A stretch of 64,000 nucleotides of DNA, taken from Paulownia fortunei. Taxonomy: Eukaryota; Streptophyta; Magnoliopsida; Lamiales; Paulowniaceae. The translations under genes were made by a program, and so were the position numbers. The DNA lies in contig CM033113.1 in assembly GCA_019321725.1 (NCBI GenBank), positions 1,612,001 to 1,676,000 on the forward strand, given 5' to 3'. Position 1 is the stretch's first letter, and each line of letters starts with the position of its first letter. Shown piece by piece: positions 37,460 to 50,900 of this stretch. The notes beneath the pieces are model-generated. The model had not been told where the DNA came from and did no database searches. It saw nothing but the letters and a program-made list of their open reading frames with translations.

Positions 37460-37467
37460 TATAAAAA
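37460..37467 (+). promoter_or_regulatory. TATA box of the J-domain protein gene
   Basis: TATAAAAA lies 109 bases upstream of the ATG at 37569, within GAGTATAAAAACATG. This implies a transcription start near 37490-37495 and a short pyrimidine-rich leader. Confidence 0.65.
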
Positions 37468-37568
37468 CATGCACTGGCGCAAGTCATCATACTGCTAATT
37501 AGTAATCACTGCTCACATTTCTCTCCGCCACTTCCTCCGCCAACTCACACTTGCGGAGAATCAAGAAA

Positions 37569-40425
37569 ATGGACGAGTCTTGGAGAATGAGGATGGGAAT
37601 GCCCACAGCGCCGCCGCCACCAACAACCCGGCACATACCAAACTACCCTCCCCGGCGATCCATAGAGACCACCACCTCCCACCGCCGAAAACCCATTTCC
37701 GACGACCCTCTAAACCCCGAAGACTTTAGCGACGTTTTTGGTGGGCCCCCTCGGACAATTCTCTCCCACCAGTTCTCCGCCGGCTTCCCAAGATCATCAT
37801 CCTCCACGAGTTTCTTTTATGAGGAGATTTTCCGGCCTTCGGAGAAGGCGGCGCAGGCTGTGGGGAGGAGCGGACGGAGCTTGCCGGAGTTTAGGATCCC
37901 GGGTCAACAAAGAAGGAGTAGCGATCATAATCAGCACAAACGTGAACATAATGGTTTTTATAGTGATATCTTTGGGTGGGAGGATGAGAGGGTGGTGAGG
38001 TCAAGATCAAGGTCAAAGGCAAGTTCTTCATCTGTGCTGAGCTCGGAGGAGCTCAGTCCTCTCCGGCCGGCGGTCTCCGTTGATGGCGACGATGATGTTT
38101 CCTTTTTTGCTTCAAAACTCAGGTGGGTGCCTGGTTTTATTTTTTAAGATTCTTGACTTGAAATATACTGACCGCCACTGTTGGTGTCTGTTTGTTAGAG
38201 AATGTTTTTTGTCAGTTGTCTGATATGCTTCTTGATTTTCGATGTGATTGTACGACCCTTGGTTTTATCTGATTTCTGTCCGGATGCATACAAGGGGCAT
38301 CACGGAAATATATTAAGCAAGAGAGTAGAAATTCTTTACAAGAACTTGCACAGTACTTTCAAAACAAATTTTGACCCCAATTTGAAAGTTTACTAATAAC
38401 GGGAAACATTGATGTGTTTTCCAACTCTTAACCTTTTGGAAAATCCAGATGTAGAAATGAGTATACACTGAAATTTGGATCCATTTTCAGGCCAATAAAT
38501 GTCAGTTCTAGGTGGACTTCAAGAAGAATGGGACATGAAGACTACCAAAGACAACAAAATATGATGCCACCATTTGCAGGCAGTCAGCCCTTCCACAATA
38601 CTGAAAACGATTGCCCTGATACCCTGAGGAGCTACCCTTTTGGATTAAGTCGAAAAAATGCATCCCCAGAGACAATTAGTCTAGAACCAATGTCAAACGG
38701 CAGTTTCAGAGTGTCTGCAGATGACTTAGAACTCAACTCAACATCATCAGCAGTTTCTTCAGTTTGCCACTCGTCAGACCGAGAGCAAAAGAGCCGTGAA
38801 ATGGGGGACGATATTTCAGTGCAGGATGCCATGGAACAAGATGAAGATGAAGCCATGAGCTCCTATGTAATTGAGATCAATTCATATAACAGGGAAGGGA
38901 CATGTGAATCAAATGGTGTCGATGAAGCGATTGCGTGGGCAAAAGAGAAATTTCAAGCACCCTATGAGGAGAGTAAATGGGCAATGCAAGAATGTGAGAC
39001 AGAGAAACCCACAGAAGGTTCGAGTGTGTTTTTCTTCTTGCTATTTGATTGAGAATTTTATCTTCAGCGTGTATATCATATTCCATGTATTGATATTCAT
39101 TACACCATATTGGTTGAATCAATGCAGAAATGGTGAACGGACATCAGATTTCTGAGGGGCATACAGATAGTTTCGGATCATTGGTATACTGTCCATGAAC
39201 TAAAGAATTAGTATTATACTAGGACATACGGATTGTTTTGGATCAACATGTGATTTCTTAATGCAGACTGTCTTAATGACAATCTGAGTCACTTCTCTGG
39301 ATGCACGCACTGCATCATATATTGAGCTATTTGCTCTTTCTGTCTCTCATTTTGTAGGATGAACAACAGGATAAGTGGGCTGTCGAAGAAGAAACACAAC
39401 AATTTGAATGCACGGTACCATGGAATAATTCAATTTTGATCACATGGAACTATCTTTTTCTCATATAAAGGAAAATGAGCTTCATAAATGCAAATTATAA
39501 CTTCTCCTCGCCCACATTTGATAGTGGCTTGTATCATGCGTCTTCGCCTACAAAGACCTACCATTCATCATAGTCCATCATCACCTATTATTATTACCTG
39601 AAAGTGGTTGGGGGTTTGAAATTTTGTTCTTTGAGTCATAATTTTATCCTTTTCATTGGATCCATGAATAATTAACTTGCTTTTTAAGCAATGTTATAGC
39701 GATATTATGCTTCACAAAGATCATATGATTATGCTCTTTCAATCTGTGTTCAACTTTTCAAGTTCTGGAATTTATCTGTGATTAAAAATCAATGTCCTGA
39801 ACATATGTGAAAACCACATGCCTCATTTCGACCAGGGACGCTTCAGATTTAACATTTTTCCCTACAAGATAACTATTAATTTCTTCAGTAAATCATGACA
39901 GGTACAAACAGAAATGCAAATACTGGATGAAAAGATAAGGTTGTGGTCAACTGGCAAGGAAGCTGACATCCGATTGCTGTTATCTTCTTTGCATCATGTG
40001 AGATGAATTTGCTGTACCTGAGTTTGTAATGTCAAATGCTTACTTTTGATGGTTAAAGAATTGTGGATTATGCAAACCATAACAATACCCCTGTTACCCA
40101 TTCAGATTCTATGGCCCAATAGTGGCTGGCTCGCTATACCTTTGACGAACATAATCGAAATCTCACAAGTGAAGAAAGCATATCAGAAAGCGCGGTTGTG
40201 CCTGCACCCTGACAAGCTGCAACAAAGGGGTTCCACCCTCCCACAGAAATACATTGCCGAGAAAGCCTTCTCTGTTCTTCAGGTTAGTTTAGCCATTTCA
40301 TAACTTCAAAAGACAAGGGATAACATGCATAGTAAAAGACTGATCAAGATCACTTGTTTAACGGTGTGATGTTCTTGTAGGATGCTTGGGCTGCATTTAT
40401 CTCCCAGCATGTCATCTGTCAATGA
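37569..40425 (+). CDS. Auxilin/JAC1-like J-domain protein (At1g30280-like)
   Basis: Seven exons: 37569-38122, 38491-39017, 39128-39183, 39358-39414, 39902-39997, 40106-40282 and 40381-40425, giving 503 aa with all phases closing. The N-terminal part is Pro/Ser/Arg-rich and contains FSDVFGGPPRT, a motif of the plant auxilin-like/JAC1 group. The middle is acidic and probably disordered. The C-terminus is a J domain with LWSTGKEADIRLLLSSLHHI, IEISQVKKAYQKARL and the Hsp70-activating HPD triad at residues 464-466 (LHPDKLQ), ending HVICQ. Auxilin-type proteins recruit Hsc70, for example to uncoat clathrin; JAC1 itself acts in chloroplast movement. Synteny points to the JAC1 relative At1g30280 rather than JAC1. 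I chose the ATG at 37569, the first in frame after the TATA box. Confidence 0.93.
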
Positions 40426-41963
40426 AAATTGCTGATAATTTGATGGGCTGCTCTGAATGCCTTAAATATGCAGGAGAAACATCAAGCAGAGTAAGTGTCT
40501 GAGAGTGTTGTAAATCAGTGTGCTGTTTTAGTAAATGCAAATAGTACAAACCATTTAGAGGACTAGTAGTTTGCTTTTGATCATCACACATTCTGCTTCT
40601 TTCTGGTGTGTAATAAGGAAGCAGAGAAAGGAGATGATAATTGTGTTACTGTTTCAATTTTGGTGACGTCGATCTGTGATTTACTTGTGTTCAAAAGTTG
40701 GTTGATGGAGGCTACTATCAGCAGTAGACTTTTCCTTTGTATTATGATTACTTGAGAAGTTCGTTTTGTGGGGAAAACAAGATTTAACTTCGGATCATCA
40801 ACAAAATTGTCTGCATTAGTGCGTACGGAATATCGACAATAAGCCTTCTAATATACTAAAACCATTTTATGACATAATATTATTACAAATATCAAGAATA
40901 CGTAGAACTCTGTATGTGAAGGAACCTATTTATAATTGTTAAAAAAAATTAAAGGTGATACTGACCGGACAAATCTGTCATTCCCTACAGTCAACCAACA
41001 CTTACAACACTTTAATTGAAAATAAATAAATTAAAAATTTATTAAAAATATCTAAGTTTATTTTGCCCACACCTAAGCCGAGCCAGTCAAATCGATCGCA
41101 CGCGTATGAGCTTTTAATACGTCTTGAAGCCCAAACACAAAGCTTTTGGCATCCCTTGAAGTCCATACATAAATATCAATACATAAAGTGAATCATTTTT
41201 AATTTCAATATATGTGAGAGGACCTTTTATCTTCCTATTATTTTTCAATTCAACAACTTATACTCTTTTAAATAATTTATTTTTGGCTTAACGTTTCACT
41301 AATCCAAAATTGATTTTAAGAGATTAAATATAACCATCATGTCCCATATAGCAGCTTTCCACCTAATCCTAGACCCGACTTGCCCACCAGGGACAAATCT
41401 TGTCCACCAAGGGTACAGGCGTTTGATACTGTTTTTCCATCATTTTACGTGGATTTGCCTTTCAGGAAATTAGTTGGGGAAAAACTGCCCGACATCACAT
41501 CATTATCGAAAATCTTTCACATCCAAACTTCAACACACAAAATCCACACTGCTGCACATGTATTACAAGATGATATTAACTTTGTAAGGAATATGATGAA
41601 TTGGAAAACCACAACTACAGGAAAACCTAAAATTTCTTCTTCAAGACTGATTAAGCATTTAATGAAACGGGTTCAACAATTTCAATATAATCATGCGATA
41701 AATTTAATATCCCCTGGATCTATTAGCAAAATCTTTAGGTTATACCGCATTGTACATACTTTACATTGGATAGGACCCTGTTACAGGATAGTTTTACTTG
41801 GCAGACATTTATTTAAAGCATAATAATGAAATGCCGATGGAATAATTATGAATCAATTTAACAGATGTCCGTTGCAATGGAGGACACTACAGTAGAAAAA
41901 GAAAAGACAAAAACTTTCCTACACCTGTCTTGCGTCTGTAACCTGAGTTAATCACTGTGTGTC
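40426..41963. other. Convergent intergenic region between J-protein and SPS3 genes
   Basis: This holds the 3' UTRs of the two convergent genes. A 147-codon + strand frame at 41380-41823 stands out for its length in AT-rich DNA, but it has no recognisable domain and no promoter evidence. It is described under findings and not called as a gene. Confidence 0.55.
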
Positions 41964-44900
41964 TTACTTTGTTCTGGTCATGACCCTTTGTGCTAATTCT
42001 ACAAGCGCCCTCCTTGACCTTTGGACATCCTCATCATCATTCTCCGGGAAGGAATCAATTGCAGCTGAGGCAAGGCTAGCATGCTTTGCTGCCAGCTCCC
42101 TAGTTCTCTGAATTCCATGACTCTTTCCAAGATACTCTAGAGCCTGTAATTTAATTTTAAATCAGCTTTTAGTCAAATTGCAAGATATATGTATGTATAT
42201 ATATATATATATATATATATGGAGAGAGAGAGAAGGGAGAAACTAACTCCTGTGGCGGGACCAAGTAAGGTGAGATGTTCAGAACATGATAATGTTTTTT
42301 TAAGTCTAAGCCAAACGAAATACAGTTGAAAAAAATTCGACATTTTGAACAGCCGTTTTTCTTTATTTAATGGTCAATGAGGGAGGATATAACAATTAAT
42401 TGACTGTCTTGAGTGTTGATTCATCAGTTCATGCATTATAGCCCTTTTCCTAGAAATCTTAGTTGGTGTGTTACAACCTGCTCATCCAATTGTGCAAAAT
42501 AATCGTGAAATTAAGTTCACAGAAACTTACGCGGTCCACATTTGCGGAACTGTCAAATCCTTGATCTACAACAGCCCGCAGCTCAGGGAACTCCTCCATA
42601 GCAAACAATATGGGAGCAGTAATGATCCCCTGGAAAAAAAATCAAACATATTAAGCATGCTATTGTGAGGACATTGTTAGGGCAATCAACATGTAAATTT
42701 GATTGTTGCTCAATCAGAAACGATAAATTAAAATGAGATGGGGACAGGGCAGCTTCCCAGGATTCCCTCTGTTATGCGAACAGTCAAAGAAAGTTGGTAG
42801 GTCATTTTTTTACAAGTACACTTAAAAAAAATGTTTAGGTACACAGCGCTAGGGCCAGTACACATTGATTAGCTGGCAAGATTGTCAAGGTCCACCACTA
42901 CTTGTACATAATTTTTAGGCTTTCTAGGATTAAGCACCACTCTTTGACACTTTCCATACTTGATACAATTATATCATGACCTATCACACAAATAATAGCA
43001 GTCTAAAAATAACAGCAGCATACCCTCAAAATAAAGTGCTTTAACAAAAATACATTTGGCATGACAAACTAAAAAAATTTGCAGGTAGGTGTCAAGAGAT
43101 TTTCCCCAAGGAACATCTCATACAAAGACATGCAGAACGGTTATGCAGCCCCACCAAAAGGAGTTAGCAAAAGTCCTTAATGGTATAACATGAGCGCAAG
43201 CTAATATAAATACAATAAAAAAATAAAACAAAAAGGTCAGAAAGAGTACATGGCGAATGTCAGACAAGGAGCCCTTCCCAAGGGAAGTTGATGTGCCAGT
43301 GAAATCAAGTACGTCATCAATTAACTGATAAGCCAACCCCTGCAAACATGCATGCAAAGGAGATCTTAAGCCAGGAATATGACTTCTAATAGCGAAGAAA
43401 AAAGACAGTTAAAAATTAAAATTATGACAGTTACAGAGAAAGCAAGAGGAAGCCTTCGCTCCCATTAACACGATTTTATACATGTTACATCATCACAAAC
43501 AAAGTGGCTACGTCATTATGTGAAAAGCTATTTGCAGTAGTTTTTTTCCATATAAAGGAAAGGTCGTTACACTGATAATTGCAACAAAGACATGAGGCAA
43601 AACACCACAACAGCCTCGACAAAGCCAAAATGACCAATTTATATATTCAGAATAGAAACGGAAGCAGATAGACATTAGACAAAATAGAGGTGCCAGAGAA
43701 ATCCACCCAGTCCACCCCCACCCTCTTCTGTTCCTAGCACTTGCACTGAAATGCGGTTGAGTCTGATAAATTTTGGAAAAATGAATTTCAAAATCAGCAT
43801 CTATAATGTGATGGATATTATGTAAGAAAATGTTGCAACGGGGGAAATAGAGCACCAGTATTATCAGAAACACATCAGAGGACCACATAGATATTATACA
43901 GTAAAATTGGAAAAGTAATTACCCCATAAATAAAACTACCAAAGAAGCTCATCAAAAAAGACAAAAACAAGTAGGATCCATGCTCTATAGAGAGAAAAGA
44001 GAAGCCTATTGCCAACATCTTCCATTTATAAAATGCTTGTTAAAGCCAAAAACAAAGATAAATATTATTACTCCAGGCCACGCGATTAACCACCCACAAG
44101 CTGAGACCAAGTTGGAATGATCAATGAGAAATTAGTGGATGAAACCATACAGTAGACCTTCTTTACAGAGATGGGTTTTTTTCAGAAGTACAGAGAATGT
44201 GTAATGCCTCAATCAAACTCAAAGAAGTATAGGAGTTAGCCAAGTCAATAATATGGATGATAATATGAACCTAAAACCACCCACTGCCCACCATATTTTT
44301 CCATCAAGAGCATTACAGCCTGTAGTCCAAACGCAACACATTGACCTTCAATTTAAATGGAACATAAAACACAAGAGGTATGGCAGAAAAAAGTACTGAC
44401 CAAATTTTTGCCATACTCATAAGCCAAAATCGAAACTTCTGCTGTTTGTCCAGCAAGAAGGGCAATAGCCTTGCAGCTATTTGAAATCAATGAGGCAGTT
44501 TTGTAGTATGTCTTCTGCATATAGTATTCCATGCTGCCAAAAGAAACCGTGGCCTGATTATAGCAAGAAGAGCCAAACTACAGGGCAAAGTATGCTCAAG
44601 AAACACATATCATAATAATCAGGAAAAAAAGAGAAACTTATATCATATGTTCTTTGCCCTGCAAGTTTTCAACTGAGAAATTCAAATTGAATTCAAATTC
44701 ATGCAGATGCAAGTTAAATCTTATCATATAGAACGTAAGAGAACAGTCAAACAAAGTACATGCCATTGAGCCAGCACTTCATCAACATACCTGCAACGCT
44801 GATCAGATGTAGTTGTCATTTGCATGGTCTCACCAGTAACTAGATGCTCCACAACTTTAGCCAAGAGGGATACGACCTGCAAATACAAAGCAGTAGAGAG

Positions 44901-47900
44901 AAACATAAATAATAAAAGAACAAATTACAGCTCAATCCAGAAGGCCATGCAGAGGACAGCAAACATCAACCTCCTCATTCCCATTTCTAGTGTGATTCTT
45001 AACCAAGTATATGGTTGACTTTTTAACTTATCATATTTGCCTCATTTTAGGACGTTATAGTACGAGATGCACCTCATAACTTAGGAAGAATGCTAAAGGA
45101 TAAAGTGTACCTCAGTGTTTTTTAAAGAGGCAAGGGCCACACAAGCTCTAGATAGCAGGAAATCTCCAGCCAATACAGCTAACTGCAATTTAACAAGGAA
45201 GACATAACTGAGCAGACAAATAAACTAACTCAACGTACTGATGCAAACAAACTAAAGAGCATGGATGACAATAAGTTAGTATGTAAGTCAATTGCTCCTG
45301 ATTTTTCAATCATTTGATAAACAAAGCCATTCCAATAAACGATCATCATGAATTAGATTCAGTAGAATGTGATCAAAACTTCTAGGGATAATCATACAGA
45401 CACCCCCGAGGTCAGGTCATATTACCAACAAAACCCTCTAATTAGAAAATTTTTACACTGCCAACCCTTGTCAGTGTCTGTCGGCTGAAAAAATGATCAG
45501 AAATAATGAAATGTAACTTTTAGCCTTCGGTTTAAGAGCCAAAAGAGTAGACCAAAAATAAAAATATTGTGCAAACGATTGTACCCTTTACCTAAAATTT
45601 TCAAATTTAACAAATACATCCTTTCTTTCTCTAAATCTGTCTTCTCTCTTCAATCTATTCCACGTCTCCCATGCAACTCGGTGAAAGCGTAAGCTAGTGA
45701 TGCTTCTGGTTACTAATTTTGGCCACTAAATTTGGCCATCCAGGGTGCAACATTCAGGCTGCTTCGCCTAGCAGAACGACGCTTGTATTGCTCTCCCTTT
45801 AGTACAGAAGTTCCTATAGAAATGGGAAATGCCCTACCTTTGAGATACACACACACACACATATATCTATATATACACATAAACATATGTAATAATATAC
45901 TTATAAGTAAACCCACCAACCCAAACCCTACTGCAACCGCCACCACCCATCACCCCAACCCCTACCCACTACCCACCTCAACCCAAAATGAAAAACAAAA
46001 TTTAAGTGTATGTGTACATTTATATGTATATGGACATATATACAGTGGTCAGAAGGGCGGGTGAGCAAATTGCTCAAGTTGAAGGAGGGACGAGAGCTGA
46101 GGACAGTGCGGCAGGATAAGAGAATGTTGAGTTGAGTTGGGGGTTGTGGACAAGTTTTGGGAGGGGAGGGGTTGGGATGTGTGATGGGGTGATAGGGGTA
46201 GGGGTTGCATGACGGGTGTTTAGGGTATTGTATATTGAATCATAGTTGACTTATTTCTTTAGTCGCTAAATGAAGGTAATTATTTAGTAAGTTAAAAACT
46301 ATCTTTGTTAAAGTTATTAATATTGATTAATTGATTTGTTCAAAATATTAATTATTGATAATTAATTATCAACTATTGGTTAGTTAAATATTAATTATTT
46401 GACAAGTTAAGAAATTATTGAAACAATTATCTAATTAGATGATTAGTTACTATTAATTACATGATGAGTTAAACAATTATTGGATTAGTTATATAATTAT
46501 TCAATTATTTGTTTAGTTAAAAAATAAAAATTATTATATTACTTTTAACTATTCTTGATTAGTTAAAATTAATTACTGATTATTTTTAATTATATAATAG
46601 TTAAAGAACTAAAGTTACATTAAAGAGAAGCTAATAAAAATGAAATTTAAAAATAAAAAATTACAAATTTTAGAGTTGAAGAAGAATTGGTGTAAATATA
46701 ACTATATACATTGACATCCCTTGAGTTATATGGTAATAACATTCAAACCCATAGGTACGCGCATGCACAAGGCAGAAGGGCATTTTTGTCCATAAATTTT
46801 GGTCTAAAATAGAGGGGTTTCTAGGTAATACAACCAAACCTCGGGGGGTCTATGTGTAATTATCCCAAACTTTTATGTCATTAAATTTAAGAATTGAACA
46901 AAGAAATGTCTTTGCTAATCTTCAACTAAATCATTGTTCATGCCCAGGTTTCTATTTCATCATCAATGCAATCTCTTTAGCTGTAAGACTTAGATGTTTC
47001 ATATTTAAAAAAAAAGTGATTCGAATGACGGAATTGTTAGTTCATAATCACCAACTCTTAGTGAGTTCCATCCAATTATTTTCTTTTGAGGAAGGGGGAG
47101 GAAGAAATGGTTGGGTATTTCATTCAGACTGCAGAATTATCTTGGTTTGCCATCTAAAAGCACGAATGGAAGTTCATCTAAAAACACCATGTCATATACA
47201 AAGGAGACTGTATAACATAAAATACTCAAAAGTGAGATCCATGCTCTTTCTGTATTTCCTCATGCATGAGAGAGTTTTTTCAAAAACGACAGGAAACCCA
47301 TACTTGATAGCTCCCCATAGTCCTTTGCGACTGCTAGGCAAAATCAATGATTTATCTCTCCAAATCAATTTTACAATAAAAATAGGTACATGAAAGGAGA
47401 ACTGAGAACACGCAGCACATGCGTATAGACAGATGAAGAAACAAAAACAAATAAAACAGAAAAAGACACTAACATAATAATGCAGAAATGTCTCAAAATC
47501 ATCAGCAAAAGTGAAAAAAATCAAGTTTTTTGCCTCCTTTTCCATTATTATATTTTAAGGTTGGGATGATAGGGGTCGCGTGGGAGTTCAGAAGGACAAA
47601 TATGAAGTACCTTATTTCCCATCACAAAATTCAATGAACCGATTCCCCGCCTTGTATCAGCATCATCTAACACATCATCATGGAGGAGGCTAGCAACCTA
47701 TAATAATATAGGGGATTACTAACCAAAGGAGCAAAACAGATAAAATTATTAATGCACATGAAAAGCTATATACGAAATGACATCACAGAAATAAGCAACA
47801 TAACTATGCAAAAATGCTTCTTTTCATAAAGGGATACATTTGACATATCATGCCTTCCATGCCATGTGTTCACACACCAAATTGCTAAAGTCATCATAAC

Positions 47901-50900
47901 CTCCAGTTTGCCGGCCATTTTGAACAAAATATTCAGAAATTTCAAAAAGCAGTTCAGTTACAAGAATTCCAAGTAACAAGATCTTGGTAAAATGGGTTTT
48001 GTCAACTCTATTCATTTTATAACAGTATTCTTATTCAAACCATAATGAAACATGAAGGACCCAAACAGAAATCAGAGAGAGAAGAAAAGATACCATGAAA
48101 TTATATAATAAGATGTGGAAGAAGGTGAAATAAACAATGTGAGAAAATATATAAGAATACAATTCCCCCATTTGTAGAACACCAAGAAACCATAAAGCTC
48201 TTCCTAGCATAAAACCAAGTCCACCATCTGGTCTCATCAGCTTCATAGTGAAAGCAATGACTATAAAGATCTATCTATGTGAAGAAAGGTTAAAGGCCAA
48301 ATCCGGTCTCATAGTTTGTTATCTTGACCTACATGTGAACTACAATAAGTCCACTTGATAAAGCTAACCTCTGTCCACCTGACTGATTAAGTGTCCCGGC
48401 ACAGTTATTAGGTAAAAGTTTAAAAAACATGCATATTACCAACATATGTTTGGGTGTCTAAGAATGAAACACAAAGTGGAAAGTCAGGCTACTGGCTTTC
48501 AGGGAGAAAGAGCAGAAGTCACTAACATGGATCATCTCAGTGATCTCAGCGATACACTGTTGTCTTGAACGCAACTCCATGGACAAGGTATCAACCACAG
48601 CCTCAGGTGGTTGCCTTGGCATCGATACATTTAAAGCCGTTGCCATCAACAATAAAACCTGCATATATTAGTCAGTAAGGTAAATAAATCCATAAGATTT
48701 TTCTGTTACATCTTTTGTGTATGAGCCCGTGCTGATAATGACAGGAAAAGATTGAGTCCAGTATTTACAAAGTAGAACATAGAACTGACCAGTGCAAATG
48801 GAGGCAATTCAAACTTCATTACATGTACAAGGAAAATAGCATGAACTTCTTTTATCATAAGTATCTATTGCATTCTTCAGACTTTAAGACATTAAACATT
48901 GTGGCATGTCAGCATAAATTGAATTTAAAAAGGGTTTGAAAATCATGGAGAGTTCATGGTAGCTGACAGCATTGCATTATTCCTTTCAGTGGTGAGTTGA
49001 TTCATTAGGTTGAGAAGACATTTTTTAAATATAATGGTGAACCAGTCTGTTTTTCACCCGTCACCGAAATTCTTTCTGCCAGCAGTACTTTTGGATGCAT
49101 GTCTCATGCAAATCAAAGGGTCAGATGAGCCTTGACTAAACAAGATGGAAAATCAAACTGAAAAAAGTGAGAGATCAATACTGTTTACTCATTCACACCA
49201 AAAACAAATAGACGGGGGGCGGGGGGATAAGAATTTAAATTGGCATATGCTACCATAGAGCGTCTAAAAGCATATGTTACATCGCAAGTCTCGGACCATG
49301 TATTTGTTAAATTACAGCCAGTGGCATTGTTCACTTATTTACAGCATGTAACATCTTTTTCACTTGATACTTTCTCCAAAGCATGATCTCCCTCATCACA
49401 ATAACCAAAAAACAAAAAGTGATGCCATTGAGGAGCGCAAGAAACTCAGATGCAAATGAAGATCTTACAGTGGGTCGAAATCTTTTTCCTTCAACTCCCA
49501 TTTTGAAAAAATACTCCGCGGCAGAGGCAAGCTTGGGAACCTATAAGAGATGAAAGAAGTGCAACTTTCACCATCATTGCATATCTATCTGTTGGAAAAC
49601 AAAATTAAAGTACGACTCAAATACCTCCGCAACTACCATGGACCTTAAGCGATTCGCAAGAAGCAACAATTCATCGGCAACAAGAGAAAATGGATCTAGT
49701 TGCTCCTGTCAAAGAGAAAAAAGATTGAGGTAATTTTATAGTTTTCTAGGTTTGTGGCTAACAATAGAGCACATCTAAACTAGCTGGCAACAATATCAGA
49801 AAGATAAGAAAAGAAGTGCAGTTTAATTTAGATTGTCCTCAATCACTATTCTAAGGTAAGTGGGAAAATCAAAAGAATTTGGTTGTCAAAAGTAAGCAAG
49901 TAGATGAGGAATTGCACTAACCTCAACTGCAGAGCTGCTCTGAAATTGAGCCTGTTGACCGACACTTAGGGCATTTGAAACCCAAGAATAAATAACTCTG
50001 CAACCCAAAACCTACTAATCACCAGTAACAAAACAAATACAATACAGTACAAAGAATCAAAAAAATGTTTATGAAACACAAACATGTCACAGAAGATGAT
50101 CACAAAATTATAATAATAACTAAAGCAGTGAAATATATGATATCTGTAAATGCATGACTTTGTAACAGTTAAAACAGACACATGCACTACATATCAACAG
50201 CCAGAGGCCCATGGCTGGACAGCTAAACCCTATGATAATCTTGTATTAGGGCTCAATTACTTGTGTGGGACAGTCAAAAATAAGAGTAGGGCTAGTCAAT
50301 ATTTATTTTCAGGGAACCAACATTTGAACATGTACTTCTGTCTAACACCAGAACAGCTGGTATAAAAATCCATACCCATAGGAACCCCAGTGACATAACC
50401 ACGTAATGAAGATTAGTTTTCCCCAAAGTTGTCTATGCCTTCCAACACAGAGTGACGCAATGGGATTTCTAGGACCTTTCATTTTTTGATTATTTTTTTT
50501 TTTAGTATTTTGTGCCCTATCTATACCCACTATAAGTAAATAAATGCAGATAATGGAAACTTAAACAAGCTATTTCCAATTTTCTTTAATCTGATATTAT
50601 AAAATCACCAAGCAAGCACCAGTTCATTAATGATTAATCATTGTACCATAAACATAAAGGATATATATGAAGCCAAAAATTACACTGTGCAATGAATGAC
50701 TAATAACCTGTCCTTTGGGATCAATCTCATCAAATTAAGATACTCATTGCTTTCAAGATGTGCATCAGAATTTCTTGAAATACTTTATCTGTCTGTCTTT
50801 CTACGACTATGGCCTAAATAGCATTTTTCAATTATCAGAACATGGTTTCTCAAGCTCACCACACAAGACTTTCTGAGGGGCAATAGCTTAAAATTCTATG

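Noticed and set aside
47192..47545. 117-codon minus-strand frame with hydrophobic run
   Set aside because: It lies wholly inside SPS3 intron 6 with no splice or family support.
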